Source: Symbiodinium kawagutii (Eukaryota > Sar > Dinophyceae > Suessiales > Symbiodiniaceae). Taken from it: a stretch of DNA of 64,000 bases. The first letter of the stretch is position 1, and every line of letters begins with the position of its first letter. A model generated the notes under the pieces. That model saw only the letters and a program-made list of their open reading frames with translations. It ran no database searches and had not been told where the DNA came from. Both the position numbers and the translations under genes were made by a program. The stretch spans positions 415,968 to 479,967 of the forward strand of contig VSDK01012688.1 in the NCBI GenBank assembly GCA_009767595.1. The letters are read 5' to 3'. Below, one piece after another: positions 60,910 through 62,924 of the stretch.

Positions 60910-62924
60910 AACGACGACAGTGATCATTGCCTGTTTTTCTCAATGCATTTTTTTGCAGGATTGATTCCTGTCATTCTCCTACTGTTGTCGGATGCTTGGG
61001 GGATTTCCGAAGTACAAACTGGCATATCCCTGTGGGCATTATCGCCCATCGACATCATTTGACTCCAACTATCAATGCAAGATGATTGCCTCTTTCAATT
61101 TTTGGGTACTGCTCTTAGTTGTGTTGGTGAGTCCTGAACTGACGCTATGTTCATGGATGCATGGAATTAACTGCTAGTTGTTGTTGAAGAAAAAGGCTGT
61201 AGATTCGTGGCTCCTGAGAGGAAACACTCCTACCACACGAGTAGCAATTGGATGATCATTCACACCTTGTCATTGGAGGACCTGCTCAGCTGAGGACGGC
61301 ATGGCACACAAGCAAGTGGTGATGAACCCCAAGGCCATCACAGACTCACAGATGCGCCCCAGATGATGTTGAACGGTGCTGCAAATGCCTTGGTTTTGGT
61401 CGCATCAAACCGTGGTTCAGAAATCTCTTCCCACCATTTTTATAGTCCAGGAGTCCGACAGTCTAGCAGTCCCAGAGTGGTAGTACTCAGGTACGGCTAC
61501 AAGGACCCCATCAGCGAGGAATGGACACCTGGTGTCTTTGCATCGATCTGGCAGAGGTACAACAACCGTCTCTTGTCGAAGGGGCTGTTTCGACGCGCAA
61601 AGTGTCTGGATGCCTTGAAAACACCAAGGGAAACTCCCTTAGCTTTCTGGCAGTCGGTGGTTCTTCGATGCAGTCAATGCAATCTTTCTTCACATCGTCT
61701 GCACAAACTCCCGGTCTGGTGGGTCATGTCAAATGAAGCAGCCGTGGGAAGCATTTCCAGTCACTGCAGCCATGTGCCATCGTTCAAGGATCGCTGAAGT
61801 ACACCACTTGGATTGTCTGTGACGGCCCAGTGGATGCGATTTGGATTGAGACCCTCAGCAGCGATCTGAGTTTAGTCCCTGGGGATGCTTGAGTTTTGGG
61901 GCTTGTCATGACACCCAGTATTGCAATCCCTTCGGTCAATGACTCGGAACGGATCTAGCTTGAGATATACATACTACTCATATACTACACTTACTGATAG
62001 ATACAGTCATTTAGATGTATCCTTTCACATGTATCCATATGCCCATAACAGCGTGTGAGATGACACCAACAGGCTGCGAGCGGGTCCAACTCCTGTCACA
62101 GTCTGAGGGTCCAAGCCTTTGGTCCGTTGAACCCATGGAACTGTGATCTATGGGCATCGCCATGCATTGCAATGTGTGGATGCTGCCAAAATGGACGGCT
62201 TCACCGTGATCATTGGGTTCACCAGGATTCACCAGGATTCACCAGGATTCCTCTGGTCAAGGCAAGGCCTCACATCGTCATTGGCAAGGAGCACCAGCCC
62301 GCAACCAACCAGCCACCGATTAGTAGGTAGTTCAGTAACCGACCTTAGAGCATCAACCAGTAACATTCATTTCGCTATCTAAATCTTAGTTTAAGAGCCT
62401 AGGGTAGTGTTATTAACCAACCATCGACCAAGATCTGCTGGGGCCCATGGTGGCCACTAAGCCCATAGTGCCCACTACCCCCAACAGTTTTTCATGTTGA
62501 ACGCGCCCAGGAATCTGAATACAGTGCTGGACGACAACAAGATTTTGACCTTGGCACCTTGGTGCTGGTGATTGGGGACCCTCCTTTGCCATGGTGAATC
62601 ATAGGGGATAAGAACCAACCATCCAACAACACTGCGTAGTGAACAGCTCGTAAGCTGGTTCGTGGGTTGATGATAGGGACTGGTGACCAATGCTAGGGGA
62701 TAAACACCAACATAGGGAATATGATGGTTAGTGACGGTGCCAACGCCTGAATTAAACGTCCTGGCAGAATTGAGGGTCAGCAACCGGAGGATCAGAATTC
62801 CAGGTTGGGTCCCCAGTTCGATCCCAAGCCGCACCACCTTTGGGCAATGCAGGGCCGCCGTGCGGTCGGCGAGGCCAACAATGACCGTATCCCGATGACA
62901 GACAACTGCAAGATTGTCTTCGAG
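3469..62924 (+). CDS. Axonemal-type dynein heavy chain, 86 exons traced, partial at both ends
   Basis: Dynein heavy chains are the motor ATPases that drive microtubule sliding, in axonemes for this class. Conserved motifs appear in exact order and in one consistent reading frame: tail ([19 protein letters not shown]), linker ([33 protein letters not shown]), AAA1 Walker [17 protein letters not shown], the AAA1 segment [10 protein letters not shown], Walker [10 protein letters not shown], sensor region [19 protein letters not shown]2 P-loop GPTLCGKTE and AAA2 [30 protein letters not shown] is the axonemal form; cytoplasmic chains differ. The subtype is unresolved, and outer-arm-like is only a guess. 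The exons total 5235 nt. A full heavy chain is about 4000-4600 residues, so the N-terminal tail lies upstream and AAA3-AAA6, stalk and C-terminus downstream. Exon edges are inferred from conserved sequence plus donors limited to GT, GC or GA and AG acceptors. Confidence 0.95.
4182..4280 (+). CDS. Dynein exon 2, tail
   Basis: Reads [19 protein letters not shown] and then [13 protein letters not shown] donor follows, phase 1 out. The exon starts GCTTG and the preceding intron also starts GCTTG. Confidence 0.85.
4379..4445 (+). CDS. Dynein exon 3, tail
   Basis: Reads [19 protein letters not shown], one of the best conserved tail motifs. GC donor follows (AG|GCG), phase 2 out. Confidence 0.92.
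4838..4886 (+). CDS. Dynein exon 4, tail
   Basis: Reads [16 protein letters not shown]. Acceptor is ATAG|GCG and a GC donor follows, phase 0 out. Confidence 0.88.
5581..5664 (+). CDS. Dynein exon 5, tail
   Basis: Reads [19 protein letters not shown] and ends LWYQ. GC donor follows (CAG|GCATGG), phase 0 out. Confidence 0.92.
6160..6258. repeat. (ATC)n/(GTC)n trinucleotide microsatellite
   Basis: ATC units interrupted by a short GTC run, about 100 bp, in intron 5. The poly-isoleucine reading frame through it is not a gene. Confidence 0.98.
6461..6519 (+). CDS. Dynein exon 6, tail
   Basis: Reads [21 protein letters not shown] donor follows inside a Lys codon, phase 2 out. Confidence 0.88.
6989..7077 (+). 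CDS. Dynein exon 7, tail
   Basis: Reads [20 protein letters not shown] donor follows, phase 1 out. Confidence 0.9.
7427..7467 (+). CDS. Dynein exon 8, tail
   Basis: Reads [15 protein letters not shown] donor follows (CAG|GACTTG), phase 0 out. The start could be 3 nt upstream. Confidence 0.82.
7632..7765 (+). CDS. Dynein exon 9, tail
   Basis: Reads [20 protein letters not shown] and ends NLEFKM. GT donor follows, phase 2 out. At 134 nt it is the second-longest dynein exon here. Confidence 0.92.
8096..8173 (+). CDS. Dynein exon 10, tail
   Basis: Reads [20 protein letters not shown], a strongly conserved tail segment. GC donor follows, phase 2 out. Confidence 0.93.
8515..8614 (+). CDS. Dynein exon 11, tail
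   Basis: Reads [20 protein letters not shown] and ends [10 protein letters not shown] donor follows, phase 0 out. Confidence 0.92.
9268..9309 (+). CDS. Dynein exon 12, tail
   Basis: Reads [16 protein letters not shown] donor follows, phase 0 out. Confidence 0.85.
9525..9593 (+). CDS. Dynein exon 13, tail
   Basis: Reads [19 protein letters not shown] donor follows, phase 0 out. Confidence 0.88.
9768..9828 (+). CDS. Dynein exon 14, tail
   Basis: Reads [22 protein letters not shown] donor follows, phase 1 out. Confidence 0.82.
10089..10168 (+). CDS. Dynein exon 15, tail
   Basis: Reads [22 protein letters not shown] donor follows (AAG|GCG), phase 0 out. Confidence 0.92.
10267..10332 (+). CDS. 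Dynein exon 16, tail
   Basis: Reads [21 protein letters not shown] donor follows, phase 0 out. The proline run is unusual, but the AFFE|VDLQL join matches dyneins. Confidence 0.8.
11102..11161 (+). CDS. Dynein exon 17, tail
   Basis: Reads [22 protein letters not shown] donor follows, phase 0 out. Confidence 0.9.
11430..11495 (+). CDS. Dynein exon 18, tail
   Basis: Reads [22 protein letters not shown] donor follows, phase 0 out. Confidence 0.85.
11753..11816 (+). CDS. Dynein exon 19, tail
   Basis: Reads [22 protein letters not shown] donor follows, phase 1 out. Confidence 0.8.
12068..12111 (+). CDS. Dynein exon 20, tail
   Basis: Reads [16 protein letters not shown] donor follows, phase 0 out. 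Confidence 0.85.
12876..12982 (+). CDS. Dynein exon 21, tail
   Basis: Reads [20 protein letters not shown] and then [16 protein letters not shown] donor follows, phase 2 out. Confidence 0.92.
13472..13522 (+). CDS. Dynein exon 22, tail
   Basis: Reads [18 protein letters not shown] donor chosen, phase 2 out; a GA donor 8 nt upstream is an alternative. Confidence 0.75.
14375..14428 (+). CDS. Dynein exon 23, tail
   Basis: Reads [20 protein letters not shown] donor follows, phase 2 out. Confidence 0.78.
14627..14711 (+). CDS. Dynein exon 24, tail
   Basis: Reads [20 protein letters not shown] and ends [10 protein letters not shown] donor follows, phase 0 out. Confidence 0.87.
15307..15354 (+). 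CDS. Dynein exon 25, tail
   Basis: Reads [18 protein letters not shown] donor follows, phase 0 out. Confidence 0.75.
15638..15670 (+). CDS. Dynein exon 26, tail
   Basis: This 33-nt exon reads [13 protein letters not shown] donor follows, phase 0 out. Confidence 0.7.
16093..16143 (+). CDS. Dynein exon 27, tail/linker border
   Basis: Reads [19 protein letters not shown] donor (GTACCG) follows, phase 0 out. Intron 27 after it is 3837 nt long and hosts a separate gene. Confidence 0.87.
16804..16905. repeat. (CT)n and (TA)n microsatellites in intron 27
   Basis: A CT run near 16834-16851 is followed by a TA run near 16880-16903. They lie upstream of the nested membrane-protein gene. Confidence 0.9.
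17668..17682 (+). other. Relict spliced-leader-like sequence before nested gene
   Basis: GCAATTTGGCTCAAG resembles the 3' end of the dinoflagellate spliced leader (GCCATTTTGGCTCAAG) with one deletion and one mismatch. It ends 53 nt before the ATG at 17736. It also forms a small hairpin (TTTGGCT-CA-AGCCAAA), so a chance match is possible. Confidence 0.45.
17736..17774 (+). CDS. Nested membrane protein exon 1
   Basis: Thirteen codons beginning [20 protein letters not shown] donor follows at 17775. The intron (17775-17837, 63 nt) is a multiple of three with no stop, so read-through is also possible. Confidence 0.65.
17736..19684 (+). CDS. Multi-pass membrane protein nested in dynein intron 27 (3 exons)
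   Basis: Unrecognised protein of 597 codons including the gap, joined from 17736-17774, 17838-18389 and 18482-19684. An in-frame stop at 17712 precedes the ATG. Likely membrane segments are [16 protein letters not shown] after the start, [61 protein letters not shown] and [16 protein letters not shown], with basic stretches such as [12 protein letters not shown] between them. The tail after the gap is proline-rich ([10 protein letters not shown]). Both introns are GT-AG with pyrimidine-rich acceptors, unlike the mostly GC/GA introns of the surrounding dynein. Fifty-one bases (19549-19599) are unknown; their length happens to keep frame. Function is not known; the sequence suggests only an integral membrane protein. 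Confidence 0.8.
17838..18389 (+). CDS. Nested membrane protein exon 2
   Basis: Begins [20 protein letters not shown] after the acceptor TTCTTTTCAG. It ends at a GTGAGC donor at 18390. A possible further in-frame intron (18028-18114, GTAAGC donor) is not needed to keep the frame. Confidence 0.8.
18482..19684 (+). CDS. Nested membrane protein exon 3, with assembly gap
   Basis: Begins [18 protein letters not shown] after the acceptor CCTTTTTCGTTCATCACAG. The intron (18390-18481) is 92 nt and restores frame; without it the previous frame stops at 18494. It contains most of the membrane segments and the 51-nt run of N. Confidence 0.82.
   Translation, partial: DGPLKDFNEVVEDAVVKELKASKETQSAARQLMRQMGLPLVTAAIPWKMVINFIVSRLKSSSGFGPMVLSRRHSSHEFAMGLIFLVAAMLPLAKRVERQRKLKRHDQVPVLVHCGIDILLLECTAIFVLTSSFIVQLGNCLSAKVVGNVQIVSEGLSRISATNPNELMSQFNGLLSEADNVVTIMDGLTKPLTVPISLCLIFVVAALLFFSLSTVFCHENSVSRNLPWITRWNATVGGPLCLLAKVPEAEVSKLCHRVRLQILLRGLLLTCIFGAFMGRCDRFDATLSAALVFHRRITALWPWFLAWFSLWGIHALSGMMAVNSIEQNQQFRDEDRMLKDLETYGTVNETHHPMGXXXXXXXXXXXXXXXXXXGMPIQPAGLPARPPGLDAPISTSPESP
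19549..19599. other. Assembly gap (51 N)
   Basis: Unknown bases inside the last exon of the nested gene. The true length and sequence are not available. Confidence 1.
19981..20079 (+). CDS. Dynein exon 28, linker
   Basis: Reads [20 protein letters not shown] and ends EHLPNIMDK. It continues directly from exon 27 in phase 0 and shows that the dynein gene resumes after the nested gene. GA donor follows. Confidence 0.92.
20222..20263 (+). CDS. Dynein exon 29, linker
   Basis: Reads [16 protein letters not shown] donor follows (AAG|GACGGG), phase 0 out. Confidence 0.87.
20673..20762. repeat. Dispersed palindromic element, copy 1
   Basis: Left arm reads TTTCTCAAATTAGGGGTACC; the right arm is diverged (TTTTTTGGGGGATCCC). 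A lone right arm also occurs near 20838-20875. It belongs to the family best seen at 33333-33432. Confidence 0.7.
20940..20989 (+). CDS. Dynein exon 30, linker
   Basis: Reads [18 protein letters not shown] donor follows, phase 2 out. Conservation is weak, but phases fit on both sides. Confidence 0.68.
21345..21393 (+). CDS. Dynein exon 31, linker
   Basis: Reads [18 protein letters not shown] donor follows, phase 0 out. Confidence 0.88.
21688..21783 (+). CDS. Dynein exon 32, linker
   Basis: Reads [20 protein letters not shown] and then [11 protein letters not shown] donor chosen, phase 0 out; the 3' edge is less certain. Confidence 0.87.
23580..23717 (+). CDS. Dynein exon 33, linker
   Basis: Reads [20 protein letters not shown] and ends [12 protein letters not shown] donor follows, phase 0 out. 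At 138 nt it is the longest dynein exon here. Confidence 0.92.
23883..23915 (+). CDS. Dynein exon 34, linker
   Basis: Reads [13 protein letters not shown] donor follows, phase 0 out. Confidence 0.85.
24660..24712 (+). CDS. Dynein exon 35, linker
   Basis: Reads [19 protein letters not shown] donor follows, phase 2 out; a second GA site 3 nt downstream is possible. Confidence 0.83.
24984..25071 (+). CDS. Dynein exon 36, linker
   Basis: Reads [20 protein letters not shown] and ends LKKEIE. GA donor follows, phase 0 out. Confidence 0.93.
25971..26011 (+). CDS. Dynein exon 37, linker
   Basis: Reads [15 protein letters not shown] donor follows, phase 2 out. Confidence 0.82.
26320..26366 (+). CDS. 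Dynein exon 38, linker
   Basis: Reads [15 protein letters not shown], the conserved RHW motif of the linker. GC donor follows, phase 1 out. Confidence 0.9.
26836..26900 (+). CDS. Dynein exon 39, linker
   Basis: Reads [22 protein letters not shown] donor follows, phase 0 out. Confidence 0.9.
27083..27133 (+). CDS. Dynein exon 40, linker
   Basis: Reads [19 protein letters not shown] donor follows, phase 0 out. Confidence 0.87.
27844..27882 (+). CDS. Dynein exon 41, linker
   Basis: Reads [15 protein letters not shown] donor follows, phase 0 out. Confidence 0.83.
28210..28335 (+). CDS. Dynein exon 42, linker
   Basis: Reads [19 protein letters not shown] and ends [10 protein letters not shown] donor follows, phase 0 out. 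Confidence 0.92.
28885..28977 (+). CDS. Dynein exon 43, linker
   Basis: Reads [22 protein letters not shown] donor follows, phase 0 out. Confidence 0.9.
29918..29989 (+). CDS. Dynein exon 44, linker
   Basis: Reads [22 protein letters not shown] donor follows, phase 0 out. Confidence 0.93.
30557..30603 (+). CDS. Dynein exon 45, linker
   Basis: Reads [15 protein letters not shown], a hallmark linker motif. GT donor follows, phase 2 out. Confidence 0.93.
31060..31098 (+). CDS. Dynein exon 46, linker
   Basis: Reads [14 protein letters not shown] donor follows, phase 2 out. Confidence 0.82.
31246..31347 (+). CDS. Dynein exon 47, linker
   Basis: Reads [20 protein letters not shown] and then [15 protein letters not shown] donor follows, phase 2 out. 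Confidence 0.93.
31858..31960. repeat. Dispersed palindromic element, copy 2
   Basis: Arms around TTTTTCAAATCGGGGTACCC and GGGTCCCTTTGGCTTGAGAA; the core resembles the other copies. Confidence 0.65.
32014..32113. repeat. Dispersed palindromic element, copy 3
   Basis: Left arm TTTCTCAAAATAGGGAACCC and right arm TAGGGGTACCCCCATTTCAA, facing each other. It lies just before exon 48. Confidence 0.75.
32139..32214 (+). CDS. Dynein exon 48, linker
   Basis: Reads [19 protein letters not shown] and then PESIQE. GA donor follows, phase 0 out. Confidence 0.94.
33166..33198 (+). CDS. Dynein exon 49, linker
   Basis: Reads [13 protein letters not shown] donor follows, phase 0 out. Confidence 0.87.
33333..33432. 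repeat. Dispersed palindromic element, best copy (copy 4)
   Basis: Left arm GTTTCTCAAAATAGGGGTAC and right arm TCCCCTATTTTGAGAAACCA are near-perfect inverted repeats of about 27 nt around a core with TTTATAATGATAAATCAACC. Total length is 100 bp. No coding capacity. Confidence 0.85.
34358..34390 (+). CDS. Dynein exon 50, linker
   Basis: Reads [13 protein letters not shown] donor follows, phase 0 out. Confidence 0.82.
35169..35218 (+). CDS. Dynein exon 51, linker
   Basis: Reads [18 protein letters not shown] donor follows, phase 2 out. Confidence 0.8.
36045..36096 (+). CDS. Dynein exon 52, linker
   Basis: Reads [19 protein letters not shown] donor follows (GAG|GCATCC), phase 0 out. Confidence 0.9.
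36818..36872 (+). CDS. Dynein exon 53, linker
   Basis: Reads [21 protein letters not shown] donor is chosen, phase 1 out; a GC donor 6 nt downstream would be in the wrong phase. Confidence 0.75.
37308..37364 (+). CDS. Dynein exon 54, linker
   Basis: Reads [19 protein letters not shown] donor follows, phase 1 out. Confidence 0.8.
37847..37937 (+). CDS. Dynein exon 55, linker
   Basis: Reads [20 protein letters not shown] and ends SVMNAAN. GA donor follows, phase 2 out. Confidence 0.93.
38675..38706 (+). CDS. Dynein exon 56, linker
   Basis: This 32-nt exon reads [12 protein letters not shown] donor follows, phase 1 out. Confidence 0.75.
39305..39351 (+). CDS. Dynein exon 57, linker
   Basis: Reads [15 protein letters not shown]. 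Its acceptor CCAG|C is the only one here not followed by G. GC donor follows, phase 0 out. Confidence 0.8.
39890..39949 (+). CDS. Dynein exon 58, linker to AAA1
   Basis: Reads [27 protein letters not shown] is highly conserved. The 3' edge is uncertain: a GT donor 12 nt upstream is the alternative. GC donor chosen, phase 0 out. Confidence 0.88.
40236..40291 (+). CDS. Dynein exon 59, before AAA1
   Basis: Reads [16 protein letters not shown] donor follows, phase 2 out. The 5' edge is uncertain by up to 15 nt. Confidence 0.88.
40405..40450 (+). CDS. Dynein exon 60, before AAA1
   Basis: Reads [15 protein letters not shown]. The preceding intron is only 113 nt. GT donor follows, phase 0 out. Confidence 0.88.
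40881..40976 (+). CDS. Dynein exon 61, AAA1
   Basis: Reads [20 protein letters not shown] and then [14 protein letters not shown] donor follows, phase 0 out. Confidence 0.95.
41465..41533 (+). CDS. Dynein exon 62, AAA1 Walker A
   Basis: Reads [20 protein letters not shown]. The whole AAA1 P-loop (GPAGTGKT) of the main ATPase site lies in this one 69-nt exon. GA donor follows, phase 0 out. Confidence 0.97.
41590..42175. repeat. Minisatellite filling intron 62
   Basis: Tandem array built from ACCATCATTA, ATCATCATTA and ATCATGAACCC words, alternating in a unit of roughly 40 bp for almost 600 bp. It occupies most of the intron between the Walker A exon and the next exon. Confidence 0.93.
42271..42300 (+). 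CDS. Dynein exon 63, AAA1
   Basis: This 30-nt exon reads [16 protein letters not shown] repeat at the donor makes the 3' edge ambiguous by 3 nt. GT donor, phase 0 out. Confidence 0.87.
42877..42953 (+). CDS. Dynein exon 64, AAA1
   Basis: Reads [20 protein letters not shown] and then LCMSG. GT donor follows inside a Leu codon, phase 2 out. Confidence 0.96.
44247..44310 (+). CDS. Dynein exon 65, AAA1 Walker B
   Basis: Reads [27 protein letters not shown] is the AAA1 Walker B motif. GC donor follows, phase 0 out. Confidence 0.97.
44423..44492 (+). repeat. Second dispersed intron repeat, copy A
   Basis: AATAGGGAAAACAATGGTTA, then ATGATGGGTGAAGCAGGGG and CATAGCCAGATA. It matches 57288-57352 directly and 46045-46111 in reverse complement. 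Confidence 0.7.
44837..44879 (+). CDS. Dynein exon 66, AAA1
   Basis: Reads [14 protein letters not shown], fitting the variable helix after Walker B. GA donor chosen, phase 1 out. Weakly conserved and tentative. Confidence 0.55.
44916..45022. repeat. Dispersed palindromic element, copy 5
   Basis: Left arm GTTTCTTACAATGGGGAACC and right arm GGGTACCCTTATTTTCAGAA, facing each other around an AT-rich core. Confidence 0.7.
45419..45436 (+). CDS. Dynein exon 67, AAA1 microexon
   Basis: An 18-nt exon reading FIIFD plus split codons at both ends. With the neighbours it fits the conserved F-x-F-[DE]-G of dynein AAA1. GC donor follows, phase 1 out. Tentative because it is so short. Confidence 0.5.
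46045..46111 (-). repeat. Second dispersed intron repeat, copy B (inverted)
   Basis: The reverse complement reads GGGAAAACAATGCTTAATGA and later AGGGGTACAGGGTTTTGACC, matching 57288-57352. A second overlapping inverted copy runs to about 46170. Confidence 0.7.
46180..46228. repeat. (TA)n hairpin
   Basis: TTGGTATATATATATATATA through to ATATATATATATACCAA forms a near-perfect self-complementary stretch of 49 nt. Confidence 0.9.
46382..46416 (+). CDS. Dynein exon 68, AAA1
   Basis: Reads [11 protein letters not shown], joining to [10 protein letters not shown] of exon 69. GC donor follows, phase 0 out. The intron after it is 6624 nt, the longest in the window. Confidence 0.78.
46590..46870. repeat. 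(AAAT)n/(TA)n microsatellite block
   Basis: Alternating runs of AAAT and TA for about 280 bp, immediately left of the inverted-repeat-bounded element. The same words in the same orientation resume at about 49031-49085. Confidence 0.95.
46903..47710 (+). repeat. Three tandem ~300-340 bp units with internal hairpins
   Basis: Each unit starts CCCAAGACCCTGTACTACCC (46903, 47205, 47543), then has a T-rich run, a TTTTCTCGA arm, a facing CTCGAGAAAA arm, the segment CAGGCACTCTGGCACTCTAC and an A-rich run. In the third unit the arms at 47602-47618 and 47640-47656 are perfect 17-nt inverted repeats. A fragment follows near 47720. Confidence 0.88.
47800..48970. other. AT-rich island, no gene recognised
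   Basis: Sequence is much richer in A and T than the rest of the window and lacks the ACCATCATT-type intron words. Short frames exist but none resembles a known protein. It forms the right half of the inverted-repeat-bounded element. Confidence 0.75.
49031..49090. repeat. (AAAT)n/(TA)n microsatellite, right flank
   Basis: ATAAATAAATAAATAAATAT and TA runs directly outside the right inverted repeat, matching the left flank in orientation. Confidence 0.9.
49119..49132 (+). other. Relict spliced-leader-like sequence before ankyrin gene
   Basis: GTAGCCATTCGGCT resembles the 5' part of the dinoflagellate spliced leader (GTAGCCATTTTGGCT) with one deletion and one mismatch. It ends 39 nt before the ATG at 49172. 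The leader's 3' CAAG is not preserved. Confidence 0.4.
49172..50650 (+). CDS. Ankyrin-repeat protein with ubiquitin-like N-terminus, frameshifted at 3' end
   Basis: Residues 1-70 ([14 protein letters not shown] then [16 protein letters not shown] and [10 protein letters not shown]) resemble the ubiquitin-like start found on many dinoflagellate ankyrin proteins. A short spacer is followed by eleven ankyrin repeats of 33 residues of the type [19 protein letters not shown]; these are protein-binding scaffolds. The last repeat breaks near 50604: the +1 frame continues the ankyrin pattern ([20 protein letters not shown]) to a stop at 50721-50723, whereas the present frame ends at 50650 with an unrelated tail. 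A loss of about 5 nt would explain this. The gene is intronless, lies inside dynein intron 68 on the same strand, and starts 145 bp after the inverted-repeat element. The partner is unknown. Confidence 0.88.
   Translation: MEVCSGLSGETLVMLEEDEFVGRSAKEVKQLLVAKIGVSRFRQKLLWDSNSCKILDDDVFTASVQVLLIVMEFWPPDVEQDQAMISASRDNDSIKLEKLLESPRDPTVRDEEGHTPLHHAARNGHLKPAELLLEAGAETDAQIDLGFTPLHLAALQGHLEVVRLLIEAGAEKNLTEQNGHAALHLAAHQGHLEVVRLLIEAGVGKDLAEQNGRTALHLAALQGHLEVVRLLIEAGAEKNLANRNGLAALHLAALEGHVEVVRFLIEAGAEKNLANRNGIAALHLAALEGHVEVVRFLIEAGVGKDLAEQNGRTALHLAAHQGHLEVVRLLIEAGAEKNLANRNGIAALHLAALEGHVEVVRFLIEAGAEKNLANRNGIAALHLAALEGHVEVVRFLIEAGAEKNLANRNGIAALHLAALEGHVEVVRFLIEAGAEKNLANRNGIAALHLAALEGHVEVVRFLIEAGAEKNLADRNGQAASSRSGCCNSCRLS
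49607..50603 (+). repeat. Ten 99-bp tandem units encoding ankyrin repeats
   Basis: CATCTTGC recurs exactly every 99 nt from 49622 to 50513. The last four units are nearly identical in DNA. A three-unit block is also duplicated 297 nt apart (GGCAAGGATTTGGCAGAACA at about 49781 and 50078). Confidence 0.95.
51061..51640 (+). repeat. Three tandem copies of a ~208-232 bp GC-rich repeat
   Basis: CCAACTTCACCCCACTTTG recurs at 51061, 51269 and 51501. Each copy also carries GACGCGTGCATCA-type sequence and CCAATCCGGGCCCAATGT-type sequence. No gene recognised. Confidence 0.88.
51670..52230 (+). repeat. Six tandem copies of a ~104-bp GC-rich repeat
   Basis: GTCGCTC recurs at 51670, 51777, 51880, 51983, 52083 and 52190. 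Units contain ACCTCTCCCACCCC, CTACACACCGTTCCC, TTTTCCGGTA and CGCAACTAACTGCGAGC, the last partly palindromic. No coding evidence. Confidence 0.9.
52235..52592 (+). repeat. Pure pyrimidine tract (CCTTT/CCCTT)n
   Basis: About 350 nt of almost only C and T on this strand, in CCCTT and CCTTT words. Frames through it give low-complexity F/P/S or K/G/E peptides and are not genes. Such tracts can form triplex DNA. Confidence 0.95.
53041..53096 (+). CDS. Dynein exon 69, AAA1 sensor region
   Basis: Reads [18 protein letters not shown], a hallmark AAA1 motif. It continues the frame of exon 68 across the 6.6-kb intron. GC donor follows, phase 2 out. Confidence 0.97.
53730..53757 (+). CDS. Dynein exon 70, AAA1
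   Basis: This 28-nt exon reads [11 protein letters not shown] donor follows, phase 0 out. Confidence 0.93.
54020..54074 (+). CDS. Dynein exon 71, AAA1
   Basis: Reads [20 protein letters not shown] donor follows inside a Gly codon, phase 1 out. Confidence 0.92.
54434..54509 (+). CDS. Dynein exon 72, AAA1
   Basis: Reads [20 protein letters not shown] and ends QLSK. GA donor follows, phase 2 out. Confidence 0.94.
54685..55480. repeat. GATA/AAAT, GAAT, TA and TG microsatellite block
   Basis: In order: GATA and AAATA words (about 54690-55190), GAAT repeats (about 55200-55400), TA (about 55412-55453) and TG (about 55465-55480). All lie in intron 72. Confidence 0.96.
56085..56116 (+). CDS. Dynein exon 73, AAA1
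   Basis: Reads [10 protein letters not shown], a conserved AAA1 motif. GC donor follows, phase 1 out. Confidence 0.94.
57004..57059 (+). CDS. Dynein exon 74, AAA1
   Basis: Reads [20 protein letters not shown] donor follows, phase 0 out. Confidence 0.9.
57288..57352 (+). repeat. Second dispersed intron repeat, copy C
   Basis: GGGAAACCAATGGTTAATGA, then AGGTGAACCAGGGGTACAG and CTCACAGCCAGATAG. Related weaker sequence precedes it from about 57180, and similar words recur near 62600-62740 and 63590. Confidence 0.7.
57585..57899. repeat. Dispersed palindromic element, expanded copy 6
   Basis: Left arm CTTTCTCAAAATATGGGTAG near 57590 and right arm GGGGTTCCCAAACTGTATTG then AGAAACTTCCC ending at 57899. 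The core is enlarged with repeated CCATTTCTAGTAATCAACCA-type words. The right arm directly abuts the acceptor of exon 75. Confidence 0.65.
57902..57933 (+). CDS. Dynein exon 75, AAA1
   Basis: Reads [12 protein letters not shown] donor follows inside the Met codon, phase 2 out. Confidence 0.88.
58578..58593 (+). CDS. Dynein exon 76, 16-nt microexon
   Basis: Encodes NLSKL, giving the conserved [16 protein letters not shown] across exons 75-77. AG|G acceptor and GT donor; phases fit exactly on both sides. Confidence 0.85.
58892..58945 (+). CDS. Dynein exon 77, AAA1/AAA2 link
   Basis: Reads [20 protein letters not shown] donor follows, phase 0 out. Confidence 0.95.
59289..59306 (+). CDS. Dynein exon 78, 18-nt microexon
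   Basis: Encodes VYKNVE, matching the short Y-x-x-V/L-E segment between AAA1 and AAA2. GA donor follows, phase 0 out. Confidence 0.65.
59401..59462 (+). CDS. Dynein exon 79, AAA2
   Basis: Reads [22 protein letters not shown] donor (GTACCT) follows, phase 2 out; the next exon begins GTACGA. Confidence 0.93.
59935..59987 (+). CDS. Dynein exon 80, AAA2 P-loop first half
   Basis: Reads [17 protein letters not shown]. The AAA2 P-loop is split: GPTL and one base of a Cys codon here, the rest in exon 81. GC donor follows, phase 1 out. Confidence 0.94.
60693..60757 (+). CDS. Dynein exon 81, AAA2 P-loop second half
   Basis: Reads [20 protein letters not shown]. With exon 80 it gives GPTLCGKT, an intact GxxxxGKT. 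GA donor follows, phase 0 out. Confidence 0.93.
60834..60911. repeat. (ATG)n trinucleotide microsatellite
   Basis: About 25 ATG units in intron 81. All frames give homopolymers and are not coding. Confidence 0.98.
61295..61353 (+). CDS. Dynein exon 82, AAA2
   Basis: Reads [21 protein letters not shown] donor follows inside a Met codon, phase 2 out. Confidence 0.95.
61491..61567 (+). CDS. Dynein exon 83, AAA2
   Basis: Reads [20 protein letters not shown] and ends QRYNN. GT donor follows, phase 1 out. Confidence 0.96.
61789..61849 (+). CDS. Dynein exon 84, AAA2 Walker B region
   Basis: Reads [28 protein letters not shown] is the AAA2 Walker B equivalent. GA donor follows, phase 2 out. Confidence 0.96.
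62511..62553 (+). CDS. Dynein exon 85, AAA2
   Basis: Reads [16 protein letters not shown] donor follows, phase 0 out. Confidence 0.95.
62874..62924 (+). CDS. Dynein exon 86 (last recognised), AAA2
   Basis: Reads [19 protein letters not shown] donor follows. The next expected piece (the NASPATVSR-type motif) was not found before the window end. Confidence 0.94.
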
